From: REEB76 sp049698775
GTDB lineage: Bacteria > Pseudomonadota > Gammaproteobacteria > Natronospirales > REEB76
Assembly: GCA_049698775.1 (NCBI GenBank)
Contig: JBAVYM010000038.1
Location: 1-56,997, forward strand
Direction: 5' to 3'
Length of the DNA stretch: 56,997 nucleotides
Below the pieces are notes generated by a model that was given only the letters and a program-made list of their open reading frames with translations, made no database searches and was not told where the DNA came from. Of the stretch, positions 24,905 to 33,142 are shown piece after piece (the stretch's first letter is position 1; each line of letters starts with the position of its first letter). The translations under genes were made by a program, and so were the position numbers.

Positions 24905-25711
24905 ATGCTAAACCTGAACCTGTGGCATCCCAAACCCGCCGACACGCCGGGCATTCAGCCGGAGGCCGCAGCACAGCCCGCTTCGCCGCGACCGCTGATG
25001 CGCATCGTGGTCCTCAACGCCAAAGGCGGTTGCGGCAAGACCACCCTGTCCACCAACCTTGCCGGTTATTATGCCTCGCGCGGCTACCGCACCGCGCTCC
25101 TGGATGCAGATTTCCAGGCCTCGAGCCTGCGGTGGCTCAAGAACCGTGGTGCGAATCATTCCCAGATCATCGGTATTGACGGCGCCGAACGCAGCCTGCG
25201 GGTCACCCGCAGCTTTCAGATGCGGGTGCCGCCGGGTACCGAGCGGCTCATCGTGGACACGCCCGCGGCGCTGGATCCCGGCCGTCTGCAGGACCTGACC
25301 CGTGGCGCCGATGCCATCCTGATCCCGGTGCTGCCGTCCGACATAGACATCCACGCCGTTTCCCGCTGCATTGCCGATCTTTTGTTGGTGGGGCGCATCG
25401 AACGACGTACCGAGCGTGTGGCGGTGATTGCCAACCGGGTAAAGAAGAACACCCTCATCTATGAAAAATTGCAGCGCTTCCTGGGAACGCTCGGGATACC
25501 GTTCGTAACGAGTTTCCGCGATACCCAGAACTACGTGCGCGCCTCCGAACAGGGCGTGGGCATTCACGAGCTGGATGTCCACGGCGCACAGCGCGATGTC
25601 CAGGATTGGGAAACACTCATCCACTGGCTGGAAAGCCGTCCGCAACCCGAATCTACGCCTACCGCCACGGAAACCACTCCGGACCAAGTACTGAATCAGC
25701 CCGCCGGCTGA
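24905..25711 (+). CDS. Orphan ParA-family ATPase
   Basis: A 268-residue deviant Walker-A ATPase: KGGCGKTT at residues 40-47, then TALLDADFQASS and LIVDTPAAL. Such ATPases segregate DNA or position proteins by ATP-driven gradients on the nucleoid. The first 31 residues are not conserved in ParA proteins; an in-frame ATG giving MRIVVLNAKGG could be the true start. There is no parB or cargo gene nearby, so it is not the chromosome parAB system. The last 16 bases overlap tail-to-tail with the acylase gene. Confidence 0.88.
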   Translation: MLNLNLWHPKPADTPGIQPEAAAQPASPRPLMRIVVLNAKGGCGKTTLSTNLAGYYASRGYRTALLDADFQASSLRWLKNRGANHSQIIGIDGAERSLRVTRSFQMRVPPGTERLIVDTPAALDPGRLQDLTRGADAILIPVLPSDIDIHAVSRCIADLLLVGRIERRTERVAVIANRVKKNTLIYEKLQRFLGTLGIPFVTSFRDTQNYVRASEQGVGIHELDVHGAQRDVQDWETLIHWLESRPQPESTPTATETTPDQVLNQPAG

Positions 25712-28077
25712 AACGACAGCGTGTGCTGCGGCGGGCCGGGCAGAAACGGAGTCGCCGCACCCTGCTCCCACGCCGGTTGGCTATTGCGGTAGAACGGCGA
25801 GAACGGATAACCGCTCTGGCCCGTCGGCATCTCGAAAATCCCGTTCTGCTCGTCACCCGGTTGCACGTCCATGCGCTCAGAAGCGCCGAAATTCACGCCT
25901 TGCACCCGCGGCATATTGCTGTCGCCTGGCAGCTCAATCGGCGCCATGTCCAGCCAGCGACTCAGAAACGGCAGACCCCGGCTCAGTGGTTGCTGGATGC
26001 GCACGGTGTTGCGTTCGCCCCAAGTGCGCGTCGCCAAACCGGTGCCAGGCACCCACAGCGTTTGCGTAACCTGATCCACCGCAGCCAACAACAAGTCGTT
26101 CCATGACTTATATTTCGGATCAAGCAAGTTGACCGGCTGCTGCGTGACCATCGCCCACAACGGACCTTCACGCTGTGTGAGTATTCCGTAATCGAACTGC
26201 GGATCGAGCTTTTTGCAAGGCGCGGTGAGCGCCTCGAACACTGTCTGGTCCACCTGCGCGCGGAAATCGCGCACCAGCCGGTAGCCCACGGAATCAATCG
26301 CGGCCTTGCCACCCCAGTCTTCCACGTAGTGCAGGAATTGCGCGCGTCGTGGATCGCTTTGCAGTGCCTTTGGCGTCAAAAGTTGCAGGAGCAAGCTACG
26401 CCAGCGTGTCAGAAACAGTGCACGGTCATCGAGTTCGATCGCGAGCATACCGGCAGGCGTGAATTTATCCTGCGCCGCGAGATCATCGCGGATCTGGCCG
26501 GCGCGCGCGCCCAGATCGTAACCGCCGTTGCCGATCTGTTCGAGCATCTTGCCGTCCACCACGCGCGCGTTTGCGGTCCACAGCCGCCCGTCGGGCGGAT
26601 CCACGCTGCGCGGATATTGATCGGGCACCAACCAGCCGCTCCAACCCACGCCCGGCTTGTCCCAATAGGCCGGAAATTCAGGATCGTAACCGCTGCGCAC
26701 CGGAATCCGGCCGGCGATGGTCCAGGCGATGTGGCCGGCGGAATCCGCCACCAGGAAATTCTGTTCCGGCATGCCGGCAAGATTCGCGACCGTCATGGCC
26801 TGCTGGATGTTCCGCGCACTGGCCATGTCGCCCAGCTCGGCGTTGGTAGCGGAAGGATCGTCGGCAACCCAGTGCACCGCGCGCAACACACCGTTGTGGT
26901 CTTGGCCGACCACCGGACCCCAGACGGTGTCGCTCATATCCATAATTACATGCTTGTGGCCGGCGACGCGGATGATTTCCTGATGATGCGTGAAGGCGCG
27001 CCAGCCATCCGGCGTGAGGTAGTAGCCGGGATCGTCCGGCTTGAGGTGCAGATTGACGAGCGCCACCCAATTGCCGTAGCTGTTGGTGAAGCCCCAGCTC
27101 ACATGACCGTTGCTGCCCACCACCACGATCGGCAGGCCCGGCAGCGTCACACCGGTCACCGATATTTGCGCGCCATCGGTGTCGCGGTAGTTGAGTTGCG
27201 CGCGGTACCAGATGTTCGGCACCGCAAGACCAAGGTGCATGTCGTTGGCTAGGGTGGCATGGCCGTCGGCGCTGTGCGCGGCGTCCACCGCGAAACTGTT
27301 GCTGCCGATCACCTGCCGTTCGGATAAAGGTACCCGGCCGATATTCACAAAATCAGCCGCGGGCCAGCGGCGTAAATCCACCGCACTGGCGGAGGGAATC
27401 CGCGGAGTTGCCATGGGGTGGCCGACGATGGGCGCATCCCACTGCGTGCCCTCGGCATTCAGAAAATCAAACAACGATTTGGGCATAACGTCGCGCATCA
27501 GGGCGAGATCCGAAGCGCGCCGGTCGTAGGCGTCCTGCAAGTTAAAATACATGGCGAAAATCACCAGCACCGAGTCTTCCGGCCGCCACGGTTGCGGACG
27601 CTGTCGGAGAATGCCGTATTCGAATGGCCGGGTTTTGAGCGCGGCCAGGCCCGCGTTCACGCCCGCGGTGTAGGCATTGATGAGCGCACGCTGTCCGGGC
27701 GTGGCCTGTGCCATTACTTCCTGCGCCACCACGCGCAGACGAAACAGGCGATGCTGCTCATCCACCTTCACCGCCGCCGGACCCACCAGCGCCGAGAGTT
27801 CGCCTGCCGCCAGCCGGCGCATCAGGTCCATCTGGAAAAAGCGGTCCTGTGCGTGCAGAAAACCGAGCACGCGCGCCATGTCGCCCTGGTTCTGCGCGGT
27901 AATCGTCGGCACGCCCAACGCGTCGCGGGTGACAGTAACCGGCGCGGCGAGTCCCGCGAGCTTCACCGTGCCGTCCAGTTGCGGCGCACTGCCGCGCACG
28001 AATACGGTACCGGCAATCACCGCCGCGATTACGAACACGGCAACGCCAACTGGGATTCCGATGAGAATACGCTTCAC
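25696..28077 (-). CDS. Penicillin acylase family N-terminal nucleophile hydrolase
   Basis: A 793-residue precursor that should self-cleave into alpha and beta chains: N-terminal signal or anchor (about residues 5-27), alpha chain with VTRDALGVPTITAQ and FLHAQDRFFQMDLMRRLAAG, a short spacer, then the nucleophile S259 in IGSNSFAVD. Members hydrolyse penicillins, cephalosporin side chains or acyl-homoserine lactones in the periplasm; the sequence does not tell which. Quorum-quenching or self-signal turnover is possible but no luxI/luxR pair is in the window. It is downstream of two FtsX-type permeases on the same strand with a 75-base gap. Confidence 0.92.
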   Translation of the reverse strand: MKRILIGIPVGVAVFVIAAVIAGTVFVRGSAPQLDGTVKLAGLAAPVTVTRDALGVPTITAQNQGDMARVLGFLHAQDRFFQMDLMRRLAAGELSALVGPAAVKVDEQHRLFRLRVVAQEVMAQATPGQRALINAYTAGVNAGLAALKTRPFEYGILRQRPQPWRPEDSVLVIFAMYFNLQDAYDRRASDLALMRDVMPKSLFDFLNAEGTQWDAPIVGHPMATPRIPSASAVDLRRWPAADFVNIGRVPLSERQVIGSNSFAVDAAHSADGHATLANDMHLGLAVPNIWYRAQLNYRDTDGAQISVTGVTLPGLPIVVVGSNGHVSWGFTNSYGNWVALVNLHLKPDDPGYYLTPDGWRAFTHHQEIIRVAGHKHVIMDMSDTVWGPVVGQDHNGVLRAVHWVADDPSATNAELGDMASARNIQQAMTVANLAGMPEQNFLVADSAGHIAWTIAGRIPVRSGYDPEFPAYWDKPGVGWSGWLVPDQYPRSVDPPDGRLWTANARVVDGKMLEQIGNGGYDLGARAGQIRDDLAAQDKFTPAGMLAIELDDRALFLTRWRSLLLQLLTPKALQSDPRRAQFLHYVEDWGGKAAIDSVGYRLVRDFRAQVDQTVFEALTAPCKKLDPQFDYGILTQREGPLWAMVTQQPVNLLDPKYKSWNDLLLAAVDQVTQTLWVPGTGLATRTWGERNTVRIQQPLSRGLPFLSRWLDMAPIELPGDSNMPRVQGVNFGASERMDVQPGDEQNGIFEMPTGQSGYPFSPFYRNSQPAWEQGAATPFLPGPPQHTLSFQPAG

Positions 28078-28152
28078 AGCCGCCGGATTTCTTATTGTTG
28101 CAACTGGACAGATGTTACGCGCAAAACCGGTGATGCCGCCAGTGTTTGCGGA

Positions 28153-29334
28153 TCAGGTCTGTCGCAAGCTCGCGGCAATCGGCAGGCGTACGGCACGTAT
28201 GGCAGGCAACAGGCCACCCAGAAACCCCATCGCCAGCGCATACACCAGCCCCCAGCCGAGCAGCTGCGGTGTCACCGCGAAACGGAACGCGACGATAGTG
28301 AGTGTATTGAACGTGGTCGCCTCGAATCCGTTGAACAACAGATATGCGAGCACGCCTCCGCATATGCCGCCCACCAAGCCCAGGAATAACGCTTCCAGCA
28401 ACACCGAGCAAAGCACCGGCGCGCGCCGGAATCCCAACGCGCGCAACATGGCGATTTCCCGGGTACGCGCGGACACCGCGGTGTACATGGTATTGACTGC
28501 GCCGAACACCGCGCCGCCGCCCATGAGCACTGCGATAATCACGCCCACGATGCCGATGAACAGGCTCAGACCCTGGGCCTGGCCGGCAAAGTAATCCGAT
28601 TCGCGCTGCACGCTTACGTTCAACTGCGGATTATGCGTAAGCGATTGCTGGAACGCGGGAAACGCACCCGCGCTGGCGAGCTTCGCATACATGGAACTCA
28701 CCGAATTGCCGCGCTCGTACGCGCCCTGTAACACCGGCAGGCTGGTCCAGATTTCGGAATTGTGCAGCCCGCCACCGTCATCGAAAATGCCGACGACTTT
28801 CCAGTGATAGCGGCCAGTGTGCAGCGTGTCACCAAGCTGCACACCCTCGAACAAATGCGCCGCATCCGCACCCACGATCACCTCGTTCAGCCCCGGCGTG
28901 AACATGCGCCCCGCAACGATACGCACCCGGGAATGCACTTTGAACGCCTCGGCGGTCACGCCCCGGAATGACACGTTTGATTGCAGATCGCTGCCGCGTT
29001 TTTTCAGGCTGATCTGCACCAGCAATTCCGGGGAAACGACGGGACCATTCCGGTCCTGCGCCACGCCCGGCGCCTGGCCCACGGTGAAACTGCTGTTGCC
29101 GCCGAGTACGCTGTTGACCTCGCTGCCCGAGCCGCCGCGCAGCACGATGGCCACGTCCGGCGAGCCGGTGGTGGCGAGCGTGGCGCGAAAGCCGGCGCGG
29201 ATGGACAAGATCGCAACCACCACCAGCACCACGCCGGCAAATCCGACCACCGCGACCAGCGTGGAATCCAGTCGCCGGCCGAGATTGCGGAAATTCATGC
29301 CGCTCACCGCGAGCAGTTGCTTCACGCCGTTCAT
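28153..29334 (-). CDS. MacB/FtsX-type ABC transporter permease (second of pair)
   Basis: A 393-residue permease with one N-terminal helix, a large periplasmic domain (about residues 50-270) and three C-terminal helices: FIGIVGVIIAVLMGGGAVFG, then LCSVLLEALFLGLVGGICGG and a last helix near VYALAMGFLGGLLPAI. The cytoplasmic loop REIAMLRALGFRR, which couples to the ATPase, is intact. Such proteins work as mechanotransmitters with an ATPase (MacB, LolCDE, FtsEX classes). It follows the other permease after one base, clearly an operon. No cognate ATPase gene is adjacent. Confidence 0.9.
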   Translation of the reverse strand: MNGVKQLLAVSGMNFRNLGRRLDSTLVAVVGFAGVVLVVVAILSIRAGFRATLATTGSPDVAIVLRGGSGSEVNSVLGGNSSFTVGQAPGVAQDRNGPVVSPELLVQISLKKRGSDLQSNVSFRGVTAEAFKVHSRVRIVAGRMFTPGLNEVIVGADAAHLFEGVQLGDTLHTGRYHWKVVGIFDDGGGLHNSEIWTSLPVLQGAYERGNSVSSMYAKLASAGAFPAFQQSLTHNPQLNVSVQRESDYFAGQAQGLSLFIGIVGVIIAVLMGGGAVFGAVNTMYTAVSARTREIAMLRALGFRRAPVLCSVLLEALFLGLVGGICGGVLAYLLFNGFEATTFNTLTIVAFRFAVTPQLLGWGLVYALAMGFLGGLLPAIRAVRLPIAASLRQT

Positions 29335-29335
29335 A

Positions 29336-30490
29336 TCAGGCGCTCCTCAGTGCCGCGACCACTTGCAGGCGCACGGCGCGGCCCACCGGCAGCAGCGCCG
29401 CCAGCACCCCGAGTAACAGCATCAACAACACGCCGAGTCCCGCGGCAGGCGCCGGCAGATACAGCCCCGGCAGAAATTGCAGCAGCGCACCGGGAATGGC
29501 CTTGATCACGGCATACGCGAGCGCGAGCCCGATGATTCCGCCCACCAGCGTCAGCACCAGCGATTCAAGCAGCACGAATGCCGCGAGTCGCCCATTGCCG
29601 AAGCCGAGTGCCTTCATGAGCGCCAGTTCCGCGGTACGCTCGCGCACCGACTGCGCCATGGTATTGACCGTCACCAACAGCATGGTGAACAGCACCACGG
29701 CCACCACCGCGGTGACGATGGCGCCGATGTCGCCGAACTGAGCGGCGAAATTCGCAACAAAGGCCTGCTCGGTCGAGGTGCGGGTTTCGTTGGGCGAATT
29801 GGCGAACAGCGCGTCCACGGCTTTGGCCACCTCGCCGGCCTGCGCCGGATTGGCAATCTGCAGCACAAACCAGCTGACGGTGTTGTTGGCGAAGGCGCGC
29901 GCATCATCCAGATATTGATAGTGCATGAACAGCTGGTTGTCACCGCCTTTCTGGTTGCTGGTGTAGATGCCGTCCACGGTCACCTCCCAGGTGTTGTGGC
30001 CGTTGGCATCGCGCCAGATATTGGAGCGCAGCGGAATCTGCTGGCCGAGTTTCCAGCCGTAGCCCTTGGCCAGCGCCGCGCCCACGATCACGCCGCGCTT
30101 GTCCTCAAGCCACGTCTGCTTTTCGGCGGACGGTATCGAATATTCGGGATACACCTCGAAAAAATTGTTGCTGCGCACCGCCATGGCAAAGATGGGATTG
30201 CGCGGATCCTGATAGTACCCACCTACCCAAGCCTGCGGATTGACTCGCTGGATACCCTTCACGTGCGCGATGCGCTCACCATAACTGATGGGCAGCGCCA
30301 CGGTCAGCGACACCGCGCTCATAGTCAGCAGGCGGTTGGCGCCCGCGTAATTCGCACCCAGCGTGAACGCCTGGCGGATGGCCATGAGCATCCCGAACAA
30401 CAGAAACGCGAATACCACCGACAGCAGCGTGAACACCAGGCGTGTCTTGTGACGCGTGAGATTGGCCCAGAGCAAAGGCAGGTATTTCAC
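29336..30490 (-). CDS. MacB/FtsX-type ABC transporter permease (first of pair)
   Basis: A 384-residue protein with the same plan: N-terminal helix (about residues 15-37), periplasmic domain, and three C-terminal helices beginning at about residue 264 (AIVTAVVAVVLFTMLLVTVN). The coupling loop reads RERTAELALMKALGFGNGRL. The pair is probably a heterodimer like LolC/LolE. The promoter must lie in the 302-base space shared with the divergent ABC-2 operon, which holds a family B repeat. An ATPase is missing here too. Confidence 0.9.
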   Translation of the reverse strand: MKYLPLLWANLTRHKTRLVFTLLSVVFAFLLFGMLMAIRQAFTLGANYAGANRLLTMSAVSLTVALPISYGERIAHVKGIQRVNPQAWVGGYYQDPRNPIFAMAVRSNNFFEVYPEYSIPSAEKQTWLEDKRGVIVGAALAKGYGWKLGQQIPLRSNIWRDANGHNTWEVTVDGIYTSNQKGGDNQLFMHYQYLDDARAFANNTVSWFVLQIANPAQAGEVAKAVDALFANSPNETRTSTEQAFVANFAAQFGDIGAIVTAVVAVVLFTMLLVTVNTMAQSVRERTAELALMKALGFGNGRLAAFVLLESLVLTLVGGIIGLALAYAVIKAIPGALLQFLPGLYLPAPAAGLGVLLMLLLGVLAALLPVGRAVRLQVVAALRSA

Positions 30491-30651
30491 GACAGCAATC
30501 TCCGGTGCGATGCGCTGCTTGTCCCGTTAAGAAGCATGCCTGACAACGGCGGAATTATTACTTTTGCAGCCCATGATTGCCAGTCCGCGGAATCATGACG
30601 GTACGTGACAAAAGTCATTTTTCGTTCAAATTCGCAAACCATTGCATTCAA

Positions 30652-30690
30652 CCCTCTCACCCCCGCCCTCTCCCACCAGGGGAGAGGGAG
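30652..30690. repeat. Dispersed palindromic repeat, family B copy 2
   Basis: CCCTCTCACCCCCGCCCTCT followed by the hairpin arm CACCAGGGGAGAGGGAG. It lies in the 302-base divergent intergenic region 30491-30792, which otherwise shows nothing I can name; promoters for both directions must be there. Confidence 0.65.
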
Positions 30691-30792
30691 CTTTGAAAGA
30701 CATGACATTCGTCACACTCAAGTCCTGACGGACGAAACTGGTGCAAACGCGGCCGCAGCCTCATCCTGTCTCCGCCAAAACGGGAGCAATCT

Positions 30793-31713
30793 ATGGGCAG
30801 CCACGCAAATTCACAAACCACCATCGCCGCGCTCAGGAATGTGAGCAAGCGCTACGGCGCGGTCACCGCCGTGGACCGCGTGACGCTCGAAGTCCGCCGC
30901 GGCGAAGTGCTGGCGCTGCTCGGTCCGAACGGCGCCGGCAAAACCACCAGCATCAACCTGCTGCTGGGTCTCGCCTGGCCTACCAGCGGCGGCGTGGAGC
31001 TCTTCGGCCTGTCGCCGCGCGAGGTCGCGGCGCGCCGGCGCATCGGCGCCATGCTGCAAGGGGCGCAACTCGGCAGCCATGCGCGCGTCCAGGAAATGCT
31101 GGCGCTGTATTCCGGCTATTACCTCAATCCCTTGCCGGCGGCGCAGGTCATTCGCACCGCCGGGCTGGAAGGCCTGGAAAACCGGCCGGTGGTGAAACTC
31201 TCCGGCGGCCAGAAGCAGCGGCTGCTGTTCGCGCTGGCGATTTGCGGCAATTCCGAGTTGCTGTTCATGGACGAGCCGACGGTCGGGCTGGATGTGGAAT
31301 CGCGCCGCGGTTTCTGGAACAGCATCCGCGAACTCAAGCAGGCGGGCCGCAGCCTCGTGCTCACCACGCATTACCTGGAAGAAGCCGACGCGCTTGCCGA
31401 CCGCATCGTGGTCATCAATCGCGGTCGCGTCATCGCCGAGGGCACACCCGCTGAAATCAAACAGAGTGTGGCTCAGCGCCACATTCGTTGCGTAACCGGG
31501 CTCACGGCTGCGCAAATCAACCGGCTGCCCGGCGTGAGCAGCGTGCAGCAGGACGGCGAGCGGCTCGACATCGTGGCCGCGCAGCCTGAAAGCGTGCTGT
31601 TCGAAATGCTCAAGCTCGATCCCGAGCTGCATGACCTGGAAGTGAGCGGCGCGAAACTGGAAGAAGCCTTCCTGGCGCTGACCGATAACAACCGTCAGGA
31701 GCAAGCCGCATGA
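30793..31713 (+). CDS. ABC-2 exporter ATP-binding protein (DrrA/NatA type)
   Basis: A 306-residue ATPase: Walker A GPNGAGKTTSINLLLGL, signature LSGGQKQRLLFALAI, Walker B LLFMDEPTVGLDVESRR and switch His in LTTHYLEEADALADR. The C-terminal 90 or so residues are the regulatory extension of DrrA/CcmA-like exporters. It pairs with the next gene (ATGA overlap). In other bacteria such ATPase-permease pairs often sit beside DesK/DesR-type two-component genes, as in this cluster. Substrate unknown. GGGAG precedes the ATG. Confidence 0.94.
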   Translation: MGSHANSQTTIAALRNVSKRYGAVTAVDRVTLEVRRGEVLALLGPNGAGKTTSINLLLGLAWPTSGGVELFGLSPREVAARRRIGAMLQGAQLGSHARVQEMLALYSGYYLNPLPAAQVIRTAGLEGLENRPVVKLSGGQKQRLLFALAICGNSELLFMDEPTVGLDVESRRGFWNSIRELKQAGRSLVLTTHYLEEADALADRIVVINRGRVIAEGTPAEIKQSVAQRHIRCVTGLTAAQINRLPGVSSVQQDGERLDIVAAQPESVLFEMLKLDPELHDLEVSGAKLEEAFLALTDNNRQEQAA

Positions 31714-32615
31714 CTACCGCAGACATCGGAAAATTTGTCGTCACCCCGGCAGAAGTCGGGGTCCAGAATTCCCAACCACTGGATTCCTCGCGGCGGAAGC
31801 CGGGATCACGCCGGAATGACGAAGATGATGCGGAAGAGGCGAGATTTGCACGGCACTGGACCGTGCGTGACACGCTCGGCGTGTATCTGCGCGAAGCCGG
31901 GTTCCAGTTCTGGGGGCTGGTGCGCATGCCGGGCTTCGCCCTGCCGACGCTGCTGTTCCCCACCATGTTCTACGTGTTCTTCGGCCTGATCTTCGCCAAG
32001 AGCGGCGACAATCAGGTGGCCATCTACATGCTCGCCACCTACGGCACTTTCGGCATCATGGCGCCGGCGTTGTTCGGCTTCGGCGTGGGCGTGGCCATGG
32101 AGCGCGAGCACGGGATTCTCGCCATGAAGCGCGTCGCGCCCATGCCGCCGATGGCCTATCTGTTCGCCAAGGCTGCCATGGCCATGCTGTTCGCGCTGGT
32201 GATCGCGCTGCTGCTGTTCGTGCTGGGCGCAGTGTTTGCCGGCGTGACGCTGCCGCGCGCGCAGTGGTTCCTGCTCATGGTCACATTGATCATCGGCACG
32301 CTGCCGTTCTGCGCGCTGGGTCTCGCCGTGGGCCTGCGTATCGGCGGCCAGGCCTCGGCCGCCATCATCAACGTCATCTATTTGCCGATGTCGTTCCTCT
32401 CTGGCCTGTGGGTGCCACTGCAATTCTTTCCGCACTGGCTGCAGGAAATCGCACGCATTTTCCCGGCGTACCACCTCGGCCAGATTGCGCTCGGCATCAT
32501 TCACCAAGGCAATGCCAGCGGTCATTTTCTTACCCATATGATTTATCTGATTGTATTCACCGCCGTATGCCTGTGGTTTGCACAGCGCGGCTGGCGCCGT
32601 ATTCAGGATCGCTAA
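31710..32615 (+). CDS. ABC-2 type permease with repeat-derived N-terminus
   Basis: A 301-residue ABC-2 permease with six hydrophobic segments from about residue 76 (ALPTLLFPTMFYVFFGLIF) to the C-terminus and the typical LGQIALGIIHQG loop. The start overlaps the ATPase stop (ATGA), so the pair is translationally coupled. Residues 10-38 are not permease sequence: they translate a dispersed genomic repeat (family C, 31737-31822), giving VVTPAEVGVQN and LDSSRRKPGSRRNDE. Family proteins start close to the first helix, so the repeat seems to have inserted without breaking the frame. A downstream GTG start is possible, but then the overlap would be coincidence. Confidence 0.9.
   Translation: MTTADIGKFVVTPAEVGVQNSQPLDSSRRKPGSRRNDEDDAEEARFARHWTVRDTLGVYLREAGFQFWGLVRMPGFALPTLLFPTMFYVFFGLIFAKSGDNQVAIYMLATYGTFGIMAPALFGFGVGVAMEREHGILAMKRVAPMPPMAYLFAKAAMAMLFALVIALLLFVLGAVFAGVTLPRAQWFLLMVTLIIGTLPFCALGLAVGLRIGGQASAAIINVIYLPMSFLSGLWVPLQFFPHWLQEIARIFPAYHLGQIALGIIHQGNASGHFLTHMIYLIVFTAVCLWFAQRGWRRIQDR
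31737..31822. repeat. Dispersed repeat, family C copy inserted in a coding region
   Basis: Begins GTCGTCACCCCGGCAGAAGT and ends ACGCCGGAATGACGA, with CTGGATTCC in the middle; the two ends are imperfectly inverted. It matches intergenic copies at 48119-48148 and 52051-52173 but lies inside the permease gene. Confidence 0.8.
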
Positions 32616-32627
32616 GGAAGAAGCCTC

Positions 32628-33131
32628 ATGCTGAATAATCAATACAACACTATTGAAAATTTCGTGTTCTGGTTGCCTGGTATCTGTGCCGTACTACACA
32701 TTTTCGAGGAGTTCGTTTGGCCTGGTAGATTCCTGGCCTGGTACCGCGGATACCAGCCGGAAATTGCAGCGAGTATCACACCGCGTTTCGCTGTGGTCGG
32801 CAACGCAATACTGTTGGTGGCGACACTTGTGTTGGGCGCCATGGGGCCAACGTGGCGCCGTGGCCTCTCGCTCTGGCTTATCCTCGCTGCGTTGTTAGCA
32901 GCTAATGCAGTATTTCACATCAGGGGCACGCTGCGTACGCGGCAGTACTCTCCCGGCATCCTCACAGGCGCACTCCTGTATTTACCAATTTGTATCTGGG
33001 GGTTTTGGTATTTTTTGGCAACCAACGAAGTAACATTTCAGTTTGCACTGGTTTCTTTCATCTTGGGTTCTTCATACCAGCTTTGGTCCATGCTCATCCA
33101 TCGCGGACTAGGTACGCGTAAACATTCGTAA
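32628..33131 (+). CDS. HXXEE-domain membrane protein
   Basis: A 167-residue membrane protein with about four hydrophobic segments. HIFEEFVWPGRF near residues 24-35 is the motif that names the HXXEE family, and a second conserved-looking NAVFHIRGT occurs near residue 92; the His and Glu residues could bind a metal. The family has no known function. AAGGAAG precedes the ATG, 12 bases after the permease stop, so it belongs to the same transcript. Its base composition is more AT-rich than its neighbours, which may point to later recruitment. Confidence 0.82.
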   Translation: MLNNQYNTIENFVFWLPGICAVLHIFEEFVWPGRFLAWYRGYQPEIAASITPRFAVVGNAILLVATLVLGAMGPTWRRGLSLWLILAALLAANAVFHIRGTLRTRQYSPGILTGALLYLPICIWGFWYFLATNEVTFQFALVSFILGSSYQLWSMLIHRGLGTRKHS

Positions 33132-33142
33132 AGGCAACTATC

